A stretch of 64,000 nucleotides of DNA from Nicotiana tabacum (lineage: Eukaryota > Streptophyta > Magnoliopsida > Solanales > Solanaceae), in contig NC_134082.1 of the NCBI RefSeq assembly GCF_000715075.1, positions 144,262,948-144,326,947 on the forward strand, read 5' to 3'. Under the pieces are notes generated by a model, which saw only the letters and a list, made by a program, of their open reading frames with translations, was not told the origin of the DNA and did no database searches. The position numbers and the translations under genes are program-made. Positions 11,354-22,540 of the stretch are shown piece by piece. Numbering within the stretch: the first letter of the stretch is position 1; each line of letters begins with the position of its first letter.

Positions 11354-12419
11354 CTAGCAGTAGTACCGTTTTAGCATCGATATATTCCAGTTGCTCGAAA
11401 GCTCTTCTCCCTCCATGGTGCCAAGCTTATAGGATCCCTTGCCGACCATTCCGAGGACATGGTACGGTCCTTCCCTGTTCTGGCCCAGCTTCCCTTTATT
11501 AGGGTTTCGGGTGTTGAGAGTAACCTTCCTTAGGACTAAGTCCCCGATCCTAAAATACTGGAGATTTGTTCTCTTGTTATAGTATCTTTCGATTCTCTGC
11601 TTCTGGGCGGCCATCCGGATCAGCGAGGCTTCTCGCTTTTCATAGAGTAGTTCTAGGGCCATTGTCATGGCCTTAGTTTTCGAGCCCTCATTAGCGTGCT
11701 GAAATCTGGCGCTCGACTCCCCGACTTCCATTGGTATCAAAGCCTTGGTGCCGTATACTAGAGAGAAAGGTGTTTCCTCGATGCTTGACTTTGAAGTTGT
11801 TCAATATGCCCATAGCACCTCGGGCAACGTTTCTCTCCATTTTCCCTTGGCGTTCTCCAGTTTCTTCTTTAGGTTCTGAATGATGGTTTTATTCGTGGAT
11901 TTGACCTGGCCGTTTGCACATGGATGATAAGGCGTCAACAATATTCTTTTGATTTTATTGTCTTCAAGGAACTGTGTTACCTTGCCCCTGATGAACTGCC
12001 TTCCGTTGTCGCACGTTATTTCGGACAGGATTCCGAATAGGCATATAATGTGATCCCATATGAAATTGATGACCTCCTTTTCTCTTATTTTTTCAAAGGC
12101 CTGTGCTTCCACCCGTTTTGTAAAGTAGTCAGTCATATAAAATGAATCTAGCCTTACCTGGTGCCATTGGCAAAGAGCCGAAGATGTCCATCCCCCATTT
12201 CATGAATGGCCATGGTGATAAAACGGAATGTAGTTGCTCGCCGGTTAGTGGATCATGGAAGCGAATCTCTGGCATTTGTCGCACTTTTGGACGAATCCTC
12301 TGATGTCTTTTTCCATGCTGTCCCAATAGCAGCCCGCTCTAATCACCTTCCGGACCAAAGAGTCGGCACTGGAATGATTCCCATAGGTACCCTCGTGGAT
12401 CTCTCGAAGTATGTAATCT
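11354..12419 (-). pseudogene. Integrase of element T
   Basis: Minus strand, in pieces. The N-terminal zinc-binding part reads EIHEGTYGNH then CDKCQRFA (HHCC). After a frameshift near 12245-12330 comes the core with KWGMDIFGSLP (first Asp), ITCDNGRQF (second Asp) and NGQVKSTNKTI. In relatives the residue after the Val/Ala is the catalytic Glu, but here the codon at 11902-11900 is AAA (Lys), so the DDE triad is broken. A frame break near 11741-11800 leads to the C-terminal part with GKLGQNREGPYHV and SNWNISMLKRYYC, the usual Tat ending; I see no chromodomain. It would join element cDNA to host DNA in the nucleus if intact. Confidence 0.8.
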
Positions 12420-13231
12420 ATGTCACCTGGCCCTAAGCATACCGCCAGGGGGGCATTGAAAGTTCTCCTATACAGAGTCCCATCTTCATCAAGTGAGAAT
12501 TGGGCTGCTTTGGTTCGCAGGGCCCTCGATTCTTTTGGATCTGCCGGCAGCTTCCCATCTTTTAAATAATCAATATACTTATTTCTCCAATCCCATGTTA
12601 GACTGGTGGAGTTAATCTCTGCATGATCTTCCTCAACCATTGATTTAAACAATTGGACAATAGCTCCGGGGAGTAGGTCCTCTTCTTCAGTAGAAGATCC
12701 CAGATTTGCAAGGGCATCGGCCTCGCTGTTCTGCTCTCGAGGTACATGGACTAAGGTCCATTCTTTGAAGTGACGTAATGCGATTTGGATTTTGTCCAAG
12801 TACCTCTGCATCCTATCCTCTCGAGCTTCGTAGCTCCCATTCACCTGGCTTACTACGAGGAGCGAATCACATTTCACCTCGATGGTATGGACTCCCAAGA
12901 TTTTGGCCAATTCTAAACCTGCAATCATAGCCTCGTACTCGACTTCATTGTTAGTTAATTTCGTGGTTTTTATGGATTGTCTGATTACGCCGCCAACGGG
13001 CAGCTTTAGGACTATACCGAGCCCGAATCCTCTTATGTTTGTGGCGTCGTCTGTGAACAGGGTCCATACCCCGGAGGGCGTGCTTGATTTTAATAAAAGT
13101 TCCCTCTCTACCTCGGGTACGAGGGATGGTGAGAAATCGACCATGAAGTCTGCCATAATTTGGGACTTGACAACCGTTCGAGGTTGATACTCGATATCAT
13201 ACCCTCTGAGTTCGGTGGCCCATTTGGCCAA
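12420..13231 (-). pseudogene. Second (archaeal-type) RNase H of element T
   Basis: Part of the longest intact frame in the element (12245-13231). After a tether (MAKWATELRGYDIEYQPRTV) it reads LFTDDATNIRGFGLGIVL, NNEVEYEAMIAGLELA, VKCDSLLVVSQVNG and EADALANL, giving the D-E-D-D set of an RNase H fold. A second RNase H of archaeal type after the standard one is a known trait of the Tat lineage, and supports that assignment. Relatives usually have DGAS at the first motif; here it is DDAT. It is followed without a break by the integrase zinc finger. The domain itself looks open, but the polyprotein around it is broken. Confidence 0.8.
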
Positions 13232-14443
13232 TCAACCCGATAGCTCGAGTTTATGCAGTATGCTCCGGAGGGGGTATGTCGATAGAACACAGATACAGTG
13301 ACATTGAAAATAAGGCTTCAGATTACGCGAGGCGCTTATCAGTGCGAGAGCCAATTTTTCTAGATGGGGATACCGGGTTTCCGCATCCCCTAGGGTTTGG
13401 CTTACATAATAAATAGGAAATTGTGTACCTTGCTCCTTTCGAACCAGTACGCCGCTCACCGCTATTTCAGACACGGCCAGGTATAGGTATAGCGTTTCAT
13501 CCTCCTTGGGTGTGTGCAACAAATGTGGGCTATTCAAGTATCGTTTTAGTTCTTCTAGGGCTGTTGGAACTCTATAGTCCATTCTAAGTTTCTCTTTCTT
13601 TTGAATAAAGAGAAGAAATGATGGCTTTTGTCTGATGACCTTGATATGAATCTGCCCAGGGCCGCTATCCGCCCCGTTAGCCGTTGTATGGCCTTTACAT
13701 TGTTCACCACCGTGATTTCTTTGATGGAATTTATTTTGTCGGGATGTTGATCTTGATCCCCATGTTTGAAACCATGAAGCCCAAGAATTTGCCCGAACCC
13801 ACTCCGAAGGCGCACTTCTCGGGGTTGAGCTTCATGTTGTAGCTTCTAAGGATGTTGAAAGTTTCCTGCAAATGGGTCAAATGGTCCTCTGCGCGTAGGG
13901 ACTTAACTAGCATATCATCAATATATACCTCCATTGATTTACCTACTTGATGCTCTAACAATTTATTAACTAGGCACTGGTACGTTGCCCCTACATTTTT
14001 AGCCTGAAGGGCATTACGTTGTAGCAGTATGTCCCATACTTTGTGATGAACGAGGTTTTTTCCCTGTCCTCGGGGTTCATCTGGATTTGATTATACCCCG
14101 AGTAGGCATCGAGAAAGTTGAGAGTCTCGTGGCCGGCCGTAGCATCGATCAGACGATCGATATTAGGCAATGGGAAGGAATCTATGGGGCACACTTTATT
14201 CAAGTCTTTATAATCTACGCACATTCTTAGCTTGTTTCCCTTTTTAGGCACTAATACTACATTGGCCAGCCATTTGGGATACTTTACCTCTCTAATGGAT
14301 CCGATTTTAAGAAGTTTCGTTACCTTTTCTTTGATGAAGGCATGTTTTACCTCGGACCATGGTCTTCTCTTCTGCTTCACGAGTTTAAATTTGGGATCGA
14401 TGCTCAGCCTATGGGAGGTTAATTCTGGTGGGATTTCTGTCAT
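13232..14443 (-). pseudogene. Reverse transcriptase and first RNase H of element T
   Basis: The RT begins in the frame 13991-14443 with LPNIDRLIDATAGHETLNFL, FLDAYSGYNQIQM and TSFITKYGTYCYNVMPF. A break near 13962-13990 precedes YIDDMLVKS, the YxDD catalytic loop (about 13920), then LNPEKCAFGVGSGKFLGFMV. A frameshift near 13731-13815 leads to AIQRLTGRIAALGRFISRS, and another near 13560 to the RNase H part (TLYLYLAVSEIAVSGVLVRK, PIYYVSQTLGDAETRYP). Together these form the polymerase module of a Ty3/Gypsy Pol. Three or more frame breaks show that it cannot be made as one protein. Confidence 0.85.
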
Positions 14444-14664
14444 ATCTTATGATTCGGGAAGTGCTCGATTAAAATGGTCTGCTCCAGCTCTTTGAATATT
14501 AATTTAGTTGTGTTCGATTCTTTGGGGGCGACGAAGGTTCGGGGAGCGAAGAAATCTTCCTCATCGTCCTCGGGGGCCTGTGTGTTTCTATCCTCGTCCG
14601 AGATCGGGCACGTGGGGATCAGCGCCTTATGGTGGAATGCAAATATTTCTTTCGCTGCCCGCTG
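14444..14664 (-). other. Protease-RT linker of element T
   Basis: Region between the protease and RT frames on the minus strand. No recognisable motif; presumably the decayed linker of the Pol polyprotein. The plus-strand frame 14474-14716 is a shadow. Confidence 0.45.
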
Positions 14665-15076
14665 TTATCCATGTATGGTCGTGATGCCATCTTTCGTGGG
14701 AAACTTTATCACCTGATGTAAGGTTGATAGTACTGCCCTCATGCTGTGTATCCAAGGCCTTCTGAGTAGTGCATTGTATTTAATGTTGTCGTCGATGACA
14801 TGGAACTCGGTGTTCTGAATCACGTCGGACATGTCGATCGGGAGGGTGATCTCTCCTTTCATTTCTTCGCTGGTCATGTTGAAGCCGTGGAGGACTCGAG
14901 GGATGGGGGTGACTCGATTGAGCAACCCCAGTTGTTCTACTACCTCTGATCTAATTATGTTGGCCGAGATGCCCGGATCCACGAGCACACACTTTATACT
15001 GGTATTGTTTAAAAGAACAAGATCACCAGCGCGTCGTTGTGCGGTTCTATCATGGCCTCGAGGTCCTCCTCGCTGA
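14665..15076 (-). pseudogene. Aspartic protease of element T
   Basis: Minus strand. The frame 14665-14988 starts at the active-site loop LVDPGISANIIRSEVV; relatives have DPGSSANII, so the Ser after the catalytic region is Ile here. Upstream, FSEEDLEAMIEPHNDALVIL (to about 15020) is the conserved stretch before the active site, but it ends in a stop. A one-base shift near 15005-15010 is needed to reach the loop. The enzyme would process Gag-Pol. Downstream reads NTEFHVIDDNIKYNALLRRP. Confidence 0.72.
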
Positions 15077-15301
15077 ATATGAGGGTGTCTTCGGGCTCAA
15101 GATTTCAGGTCGGTCCCTCTTCCGCGGTGGACATTCTCGTCCGTTTGAACATGGGTCCTTGGGGAATGTCGGTTGCTCCAATAATCATGTGGACGTCATG
15201 TCGGAGAGCCTCCCCTTCCACCCGGGTTGAGTTCGGTGGTGTACCGACATCTGGAGTAGTCGTGTCCTTCTATTTGCTGTTTTCGAGGTCTGGTTCCCCA
15301 T
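15077..15301 (-). pseudogene. Gag remnant of element T (large internal deletion)
   Basis: From ATG 15301 the minus strand reads MGNQTSKTANRRTR and, after a frame change, IIGATDIPQGPMFKRTRMS, which in relatives lies near the very end of Gag just before the protease. Only about 220 bases remain between start codon and protease where a Gag of several hundred residues is expected, so nearly all of gag, including the core and any zinc knuckle, has been deleted. The copy could move only with Gag supplied by another element. Confidence 0.65.
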
Positions 15302-15440
15302 TCTGTTCACTGAGCCAGACGTTTTGTCCTGAAATCGAAGGTCTTGGACAAGAAAAAGTGTGAAAGATAACTTGCATTATGTAATGAAACCAACAAGAAA
15401 ATAATCACTATTATTTTTAGCCCTACGGTGGGCGCCAAAC
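15302..15440 (-). promoter_or_regulatory. Leader and primer-binding site of element T
   Basis: Next to the 5' LTR the minus strand reads TTTGGCGCCCACCGTAGGGC (15420-15439), the PBS form seen in many plant Tat elements; I do not assign the tRNA. The rest (15302-15419) is a short AT-rich leader. Confidence 0.6.
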
Positions 15441-15779
15441 TATTTACCGTGAAAATGGTAATAACAATTAAATATTTATATGGCACCCTAAAAATACGTG
15501 ATCTATTTTTATGCTAGTTGTTAGGGCAGTTGATGCTAGATATGTGAAGTTTAACGGTGAAGTACAAACTAAAGCAAAGTTATAATCAAACCAAGGGGCT
15601 AGCTATTCGGGCCTCAGATGCCTGGGCTCGGTATCGAGCTATCGGGGATAACCAGAAAGGGTCTAACAGTCAGGATATAATTGGAAGAGGCTCTTTATGG
15701 CCAATATCAAGCAATAAATGAACAACAAGCATGAAATCAATAAATGAAAGAGGTAGTCTCGAGCGAGTAATTTAGAGAG

Positions 15780-15782
<3 letters not shown>

Positions 15783-15818
<36 letters not shown>
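15783..15818. repeat. (AG)18 microsatellite in 5' LTR of T
   Basis: Eighteen uninterrupted AG units; the partner LTR has eight (6396-6411). The LTRs were identical at insertion, so one has changed in length since. Confidence 0.95.
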
Positions 15819-15820
<2 letters not shown>

Positions 15821-15880
15821 GTTATTGATATTATGTATAATAGTTGGAGCAACCACCTTTACAAAGTGCCAAGGACCCTC

Positions 15881-15888
15881 CTTATATA
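15881..15888 (-). promoter_or_regulatory. TATA box of T 5' LTR
   Basis: TATATAAG on the minus strand in CCTCCTATATAAGGAGGG, the same place as in the 3' LTR. It would start the genomic RNA of the element toward the PBS. Confidence 0.6.
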
Positions 15889-16140
15889 GGAGGGGATATC
15901 CAAACATAGTACAAGAGTGCATTAATTGTAAAGGCATGGAGATGGGACGGCCAGACGCGATACCAGGTTCTGCTAGTGCTATCTGTTCATCTTGGGAACT
16001 CCCCTTTCCCATACTGTAGCCGTTGGTACGCAATGCCCCCGGGGTCAGTACCCGATGACCCCCGAGGGTAAGTCTCAACCTTGGCTTTGAGCCTCGAGAA
16101 GCATGCCTGCGAGGCAACCCAATGACGGGGAAATAGGGGG

Positions 16141-16465
16141 AAAAAGGTCCCGTGTAGAGCTGTGCGAAGCTACTATTTTTAGCAATTTTTAGGACTGCCA
16201 GTGATTGCTCTTCGCGTTCGCGATCAACCCATCGTGTTCGCGAAGAGCAATTTTTTCCCCCTTGCTTTAGACCTTCGCGTTCGCGAGCAGACCATCACGT
16301 TCGAGAAGGTCAAATGTTTTTGCCCCAGACATTTGCCTTCATATTCGCGAGAAGACCCTCATGTTCGCGAAGGTCATCTTCCTCACCCAGACACAGTTTT
16401 CTTTTAGGCATTTTTTCAAACAGTTGGGGTGCCCTCTTTTCTTTGTTTGTTTTACAGACCATTGA
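16141..16465. repeat. E interior hairpin cluster, copy 2
   Basis: Near-duplicate of 5725-6024: the same order AAAAAGG.CCCGTG, GAGCTGTGCGAAG, the TTCGCG inverted repeats, GCCCTCTTTTCTTTGTT and ACCATTGAAG, with a small insertion near 16250. The hairpins are more mutated than in copy 1. It lies directly against the truncated LTR of T and is far too long for a TSD. Confidence 0.8.
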
Positions 16466-17336
16466 AGCACAGATCTTGCCCAAGTTTTCTTCAATGAAAT
16501 ACACTCACACTCAACCAACCACACCCAGCAAGAAACAACAAATTTCAAACACAAGTTTGACAATTAATACTCAAAATTTGAACCCTAAGAACCAAACAAC
16601 CATGATTGTTCTTCTATTGTTTTACACCAAAAAAGAGAAGAAAAATTTAAGAGGCAAGAGAGGAAATTACATACCTTGAGAGTGGCGAGGGAGAATCAGA
16701 ATGGACTTGACGAATATGAGGAGTTTGATTTCGTTTGGGATTTAAGGAGTAGGAACTTTTCTTGAGCCAAAAGGGGATTAAACGTCCCTTTCTATTGTTT
16801 ACAACTTTAAAACTTACCTAATGACTCATGTTCGCGAGGGCAGTGATGCCTATGCAAAGAGTAAATCTGGCCAACTTATCACGAACATGAGTGAGTCCAC
16901 GTGAACGTAAAGCTTTAGAAAAGGCCATTCATCGAGAATGCGAGGAGCTGCCGCAAACGAGAAGCTTTGTTTCTGCAATTTCTAGCAGCTACTGGTTTGG
17001 ACTGCCTACACCATGCAACCTGCCCAAAACAACTCCCAAAAATGTGAAACTTGGCAGATTAATCAACAACAATATACTAAGAAATTCTAAAAAAGGAAAT
17101 TTTAGAAACGACTAAGAATTTTTAAAAACTGATAGGTTGCCTCCCACCAAGCACATTTAACGTCGTGACATAACATAGATCAACTTTACCACTTTTCTTG
17201 CCACTTGAACGATATGAACTGGGCACCTAACTTGGAATCAAGCTTGTAACCACGAGCAGTTGGGGGTGGTAAATAGATGATCTATCCAAGCATTAATTTC
17301 TTCATTTTGCACTTCTTGGCTTTCATATGAGGAATG
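16466..17336 (-). other. Non-coding interior of element E
   Basis: No convincing gene. On the minus strand GTGCTTGGTGGGAGGCAACC (about 17140-17163) is a string I associate with the region after pol in Athila-type elements. A few more degenerate TTCGCG-type repeats lie at 16830-16930. Confidence 0.5.
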
Positions 17337-17737
17337 TCATTTTTGTCTTCTTGTTCCCTCAAAATGTAAGATGTATGGCCTTTGACATTCCTCCTGGCAA
17401 TCCCTCATTGACTCGTGTAGTTCAATTCCCATATCACCCCACAATTTCAATGTTGAAAAATGCTTGGAATGTGACATCAAACCTCCAAATTGTAATTCTT
17501 CTTCGGAGTCGGACTCTTCTTGACCTCTTTCCATACTCTCAAGTTGGTGGGCATAGTGAGCCTCAACCAATATTTTCATTTGATCTTCCAAAGTGTTGAT
17601 ATCCTCATCATTTTGAGTCAAGCCTTGCTTCAAGTCCTTGAGTGCAAAGATGTGCTACTCCTCATTTTCAAGAATGACCTCCAACATGAGCATCATTTTC
17701 TCATTTTGAGCATTTGAGAGTTCTCTTTGGTTTTGAT
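17337..17737 (-). pseudogene. E ORF, second part (split by element A)
   Basis: Continuation of the frame at 26965-27135 once element A and one TSD copy are removed: SLALDQ joins in frame to NQRELSNAQNEKMMLMLEV. After one in-frame stop (near 17657) come LKQGLTQNDEDINTLEDQMK, ILVEAHYAHQLESMERG, an acidic stretch EESDSEEEL, and an end at 17337. Heptad-like spacing suggests a coiled coil. I do not recognise a catalytic domain; a Gag-like or accessory protein of the element is the best guess. No pol follows it in the visible part of E. Confidence 0.5.
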
Positions 17738-20419
17738 TGTAACGACCCGACTGGTCTTTTTGCTTTCTAGAACCCCATTCCCCTAAATAAGACTTCCTAT
17801 ACTTGCTTTTACTGATTTATGACTTACGGGGATGGTTGGTTCGGGATTTGAAAGAGTTTGTGTTGAAATCGGAACACTTGGTTCCTTATGGTTGGCTTAA
17901 AAAGCCAAGTTTGACTTCGGTCAACATTTTGAGTAAACGACCTCGGAATCGGGTTTTGAAGGTTCCAACAGGTTCGCATGATGATTTCGGACTTGGGAGT
18001 ATGTCCGGATAGGGTTTTGGATGACCCGGGAGCGTTTTGGTGCCTAATAGTGGAAGTTGATTCTTTAAGGATTTTTGAAGTTCTTTAAATTTGGTTTGGA
18101 GCGGATTTTTGTGATATCGAGGTTCGAACGGAATTCCGAGATCGGGAATAGTTCCATAATGTCATTTAAACTTGCACGCAAAATTTGGTATCATTCCGAG
18201 TAGTATAGGTATGTTTCGGCATATTGGGAGTAGATTGAAGAACTTGAAGTTCATAAGTTTGATTCAATTGGTTTTAGGGTGTGATTCTTAGTTTTAATGT
18301 TGTTTGGGCGTTCCGAGAGTTCGCGCGATTCTATTTTATGATTCTAAATTAGTCTGTATGTTTGGATAGGGCCCTGGGGGACCCCGAGCATCAATCGGAT
18401 GAGGCTCAAGCTGAGTTGAAAATCCGAGAAGGAGCTGAAGCCCAGTTGCTGTCATAACCGTACCTGCGGTTGGCCAGCCACAGGTGCGAGCCCACAAATG
18501 TGGCTGAAGGATCGCAAATGCAGCCCATAGGGAGGATCCTAGGTTTTGTAGATGCGGCTCCTCTTCCGCAGAAGCGGATTCGCATGAACGGTCACCCGAC
18601 TGCAGGTGCGGTGCCAGCTGACGCGGCCCATTTCCGCAGAAGCGGACAACATCCGCAAAAACGAGATCGTAGCTGCGGTCGATGCACCGCAGGTGCAGAA
18701 ATCGCTGAAGGCAATTGCATTCATTTAATATGGGAGTTTGTCATTTTTGACTCATTTCACTCTATTCTTGGGTGATTTGGGAGCTTCAAAAGGGGAGATT
18801 TCAACCTAGCTTTGTGAGGTAAGTAATTTTCACTTAATGTGATTTTAATACATAGTTTATGGGTAGATTACAACATTTAAAATAGTGGAGATTATGGGTT
18901 TAGAGTAAAACCTAGATTTTTGATAAAAAAGAGATTTAACTACGAAATTTGTTATGAAATGTAGTAGAAATCATATATTCTTGTTTCTAAGGTTATGGGT
19001 AACAACTTTCTTCAAATATTTTCGGGATCCGGGCACGTAGGCCGGAGGATGAATTTTAGGAACCTTGCATTTAGGGTTGGGAAATTACTGTAATAGTTAG
19101 AATAGGAACTCTTGAGTATATATTGACTCTTTCATATCCCATTTGAATAGTTTTGGATCATTCGGCTCTGATTTGTGGTTTGAGCGCATTCTTGAATTTG
19201 GAAGTAAGCTTTTGAGAAATGTAAGTATCCTTTCTAACCTTGTAAAAGGGAATTAACCCTATAGGTGAATTAAATAAATGTATGTAATTATATGTGGGGG
19301 CTACGTACGTACGTGGTGACGAGAGTCCGTACATAACTACTATTATGCTAATTGTCCGGATAGTTTAGGACCCGTATCATGCTATAATTGCAATGCTTGC
19401 ATCCTTACTAGCTACTAAAATCACTTAAGTCATGCTGGAAATTGGTAAAACAAATATAGACGGCTATACTCACTTACTCAAGAATTTATGTGAACCATTT
19501 GACTGTAAATGGGCAATGTGTGATTTCTTGAAAATAAATTGTTAAATGGGCAATGTTGGGTCGAGCGCCTCGGTATTAAATAGATGCATCTATGGTTCGC
19601 GCCATTCGACCCTCTGACAGTGCACAGTTTAATATTATTTTGGACCGGGCCGTACAACCTCGGCATAATGTGCGCATGCTATTTATTTGGAACTTCTGCG
19701 ATTTACCCTGCTTAAATGCTTGAAATGTAAGTTGTTACATGATATGACTGAAATGACATGTTGTTTATAAAAGAACATCTTACTTCTCTATGTCCTTAAA
19801 CTGTCATTATTATTCAGGCTATTCATGCTTAGCGTAACACTTTAATTATATTATTATTGACCCTAGCAAGTGTCAAGTCGACCCCTCGTCACTACTTCTC
19901 TGAGGTTAGACTGGATTCTTACTGGGTACATATTGTTTATGTACTCATACTACGCTTCTGTACTTAATTGTACATGATCTGAGGCAGGTGCATCTAGCTA
20001 CCCATCCGGCGTGCATTCCTGATACTTGATCGAGATTTCACGATGAGCTGCCCCCTTTTGAGCCGTTCAGCAGCATGCCAAAGTCTCTCCTTTTGTTGTC
20101 TATTCTATTCTAGGCAGTAGGATAGTTATATTTTTGTACATTCTACTAGTTGCCCTCGTACTTGTGACACTAGATCCTGGCGCGCACTTTAGTAGACTAT
20201 TATTTTTGGGTTGTATTTCTATAATTATGATTTCCTTTAGTCATTCCCGCTTCAGTTGCTTTATAAATTCGTTATTTATCGAATGTTTAAAATTTAAGTT
20301 AAGTAAAAGTTGGGATTGTTTAATAAAATAAATGAGAACTCACTAGTTGATTAGTGTTGGCTTGCCTAACAACGATGTTGGGCGCCATCACGACCTATAA
20401 TGGAATTTGGGTCGTGACA
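17738..20419 (+). repeat. 5' LTR of element A
   Basis: Begins TGTAACGACCCGACTGG and ends GGGTCGTGACA. The two LTRs of element B are relatives. At 18455-18715 lies a GC-rich cluster of CGCAGGTGCGG-type repeats in otherwise AT-rich DNA. No gene is seen; the frame 18470-18775 comes from this cluster. Confidence 0.9.
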
Positions 20420-20422
20420 ATA

Positions 20423-20434
20423 TGGTATCAAAGC
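20423..20434 (+). other. Primer-binding site of element A
   Basis: TGGTATCAAAGC, three bases after the LTR. It differs by one base from TGGTATCAGAGC, the complement of the 3' end of plant initiator methionine tRNA, found intact in element B. Confidence 0.85.
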
Positions 20435-20609
20435 CAGGTTCACGTACGTCTCACAATTCATGGGAAAACATAATAGAGTCTAGCGGATCGGTACAGAGAC
20501 GTCTGTACTTATCTTCGAGGGGATATAAGGTGTTAGAAAACTACTCTTTATTCATCTTATATCATGCAGTTGATGGTACACTAAATTTCCTTCTACTATT
20601 CTCTCATAG

Positions 20610-22075
20610 ATGGTAAGGACGTGCACGACAGACGTTCCAAACCCGGGAGGAGCTGCTCCTCCCGTTACTAGAGGCCGAGGCAGAGCTCGGGGGAGGGCAC
20701 CGACCCAAGATAGGGGACGAGGGTATCCCAAGCTTTCCCAAGTTGCACCACCAGTGGAGGATCCCATTATTGAGAAGTAGGGCGAGGTGCCCACATCAAA
20801 GCTTACCCCGACGGATTTCATGAGAGCACCGGGCTTTTAGGAGGTCTTGGGACATATGCTGTGGTTCATGGATTCTATGAACCAGGCTAGTTTATTTCCA
20901 GCAGACCCAGCCACGTCTTAGGTGGCAGGGGATACAGACCCTACTACTCAGGCTCCTAGGCATGCATCCACAGTGTATCAGACTCCGGGCACACCACCCA
21001 CGGATGGAGCCCAGCTAGTTGTAGCTGTGGCACCTGAGCCCAGACCAGCTGCGGACGGAGATTTGTAGAATTTATTGGATAGATGGACTAGGATACAACC
21101 CCTATCTTCAGAGGTGAGCATCATGAGGATGCCCAGGATTTCATTGATAGGTGCAGTGACAGACTGCACAACATAAGGATATTGGAGTCTCATGGGGTTG
21201 ACTTCACTACTTTCAAGCTGGAGGGCAGGGCCTGTAGATGGTGGCACTGTTATGTTCTTGGCAGACCAGCGGGTTCCCCTCCCATTACTTGGGGTCAGTT
21301 CACATAGCTTTTCCTGGATAGGTATATTCCACCCTCCGAGAGGGAAGAGTTGTGATATCAGTTTGAGCAGCTTGAGCAGAGTCAAATGTTAGTGACCAAC
21401 TTTAAGGCAAAGTTTTCTGAGTTATCTGGCCATGCACTCATGATACTTCCTACGGATGCAGAGAGAGTCGGAGATTTGTTGCAGGGTTGCACTCCGGTAT
21501 TAGGTCCAACATGGCCCGAGAGGTTGAGATGGGGACTTCTTATCAACTGGTAGTGGCGATTGCTCGGAGGATTGAGGGCTACCATTAGAGGGGTAGAGAG
21601 CAGGTGCAACAGGACAAGAGATCCCATTTCTCCAGAGAGTTTTGAGGTGCTCCGGCTAGGGGCAGAGGTCAGTTTGGGATGGGTCAGTCTAGCAGGCCCC
21701 CATATTCAGCACCACCACCTCCTCGAGGTGCTCCAGCGCACCCCTATTTCAGGACCATAACAGAGAGTTCTTACCACCCACCAGCTATCCAGTGTTCTTC
21801 CATTGGGGACTCAAGTCCCCAGGGTTCATCCAGTTCCTATTTTAGTGCTATACCAGAGAGTTCATATCGCCCACCCATTATTCAGGCTTCTTCTAGTGGG
21901 TCTACAAACAATCTGGCTCAGACTTCAGGGCAGCAAGTTACTGTACCGAGGGGCTATTTTGAGTGCAGAGATCTCGGTCATATGAGGAGATACTGCCCCA
22001 AACTTCGGGGCAAGGCAGTGCAGTAGGGTCAGCAGCCCATGATTATAACACCGGCTGTCCGGCCGTCCAGAGGCA
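20610..22075 (+). pseudogene. Gag of element A
   Basis: Starts at ATG 20610 with MVRTCTTDVPNPGG and an Arg/Gly-rich stretch, as in element B. Stops follow at about 20778 and at GF*EVLGHML (near 20839), then frameshifts. Parts of the Gag core are seen as short matches to B (RRWWQ-like and PPSEREEL-like stretches, 21220-21350). Near 21950-21990 is the zinc knuckle GYFECRDLGHMRRYC, whose first Cys is replaced by Tyr. Gag packages element RNA in cytoplasmic particles; this copy cannot make it. Confidence 0.75.
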
Positions 22076-22149
22076 GAGGGCAGACTGGTAGGGGTCGTCC
22101 TAGAGGTTGAGGTAAGGCAGGGGGAGGTCATCCAGCTACTGTTCAGTCA

Positions 22150-22540
22150 GGTGGAGGCCAACCTGATTCTATGCTTTTTCGGCCTGACCAGATGCATTTG
22201 CCTAAAATGCCGTTATCACAAGTATTATTTTCATATGTGGTAGGGATGCTTCAGTACTATTTGATCCAGGGTCTACCTATTTATATGTATCATCTCTGTT
22301 TGCTCATTTCTTGGATATTCCTCATGAGTCTTTGGGTACTCCTATTTATGTGTCCATGCTTGTGGGCGATTATGTGGTTGTGTATCGGATCTATCGGCCC
22401 TGTGTGGTCACGTTTTGTGGTTTTGAGACTAGAGTGGATCTCTAGTTACTTGATATGGCCAACTTTGAGGTCATCCTAGGCATGTACTGGTTATCCCCAT
22501 ATCACACCATCCTAGATTGCCATACCAAACTGTTACTTTA
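22150..22540 (+). pseudogene. Protease region of element A
   Basis: In a frame starting near 22249 the sequence reads VLFDPGSTYLYVSSLFAHFL, the aspartic protease loop in the form usual for this family. Later LDMANFEVILGM and LSPYHTILDCH follow, with shifts between them. No continuous frame covers the domain. Confidence 0.7.

Larger units (their letters stand above)
6028..16140 (-). mobile_element. Tat-lineage Ty3/Gypsy element T
   Basis: A 10.1 kb minus-strand element bounded by related LTRs of about 700 bp. In its own direction the order is: 5' LTR (15441-16140), PBS, a gag remnant, protease, RT, RNase H, a second RNase H, integrase (to 11354), a repeat-bearing spacer, an antisense gene (7081-9558, plus strand) and the 3' LTR (6028-6747). 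The second RNase H and the antisense gene are hallmarks of the Tat lineage. The element is inserted in E, but no clean TSD remains. The right LTR is truncated at its outer end and abuts a duplicate of the left flank. Gag is almost wholly deleted, so the copy is dead. Confidence 0.88.
15441..16140 (-). repeat. 5' LTR of element T (outer end truncated)
   Basis: Pair of 6028-6747. The inner end is TATTTACCGTG where the other copy has TGTTTACCGTG. The outer end stops in GACGGGGAAATAGGGG, about 20 bases short of the TACTGCA end of the partner, and runs straight into a copy of E sequence. A TATATAAG box lies at 15881-15888 on the minus strand. Confidence 0.83.
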
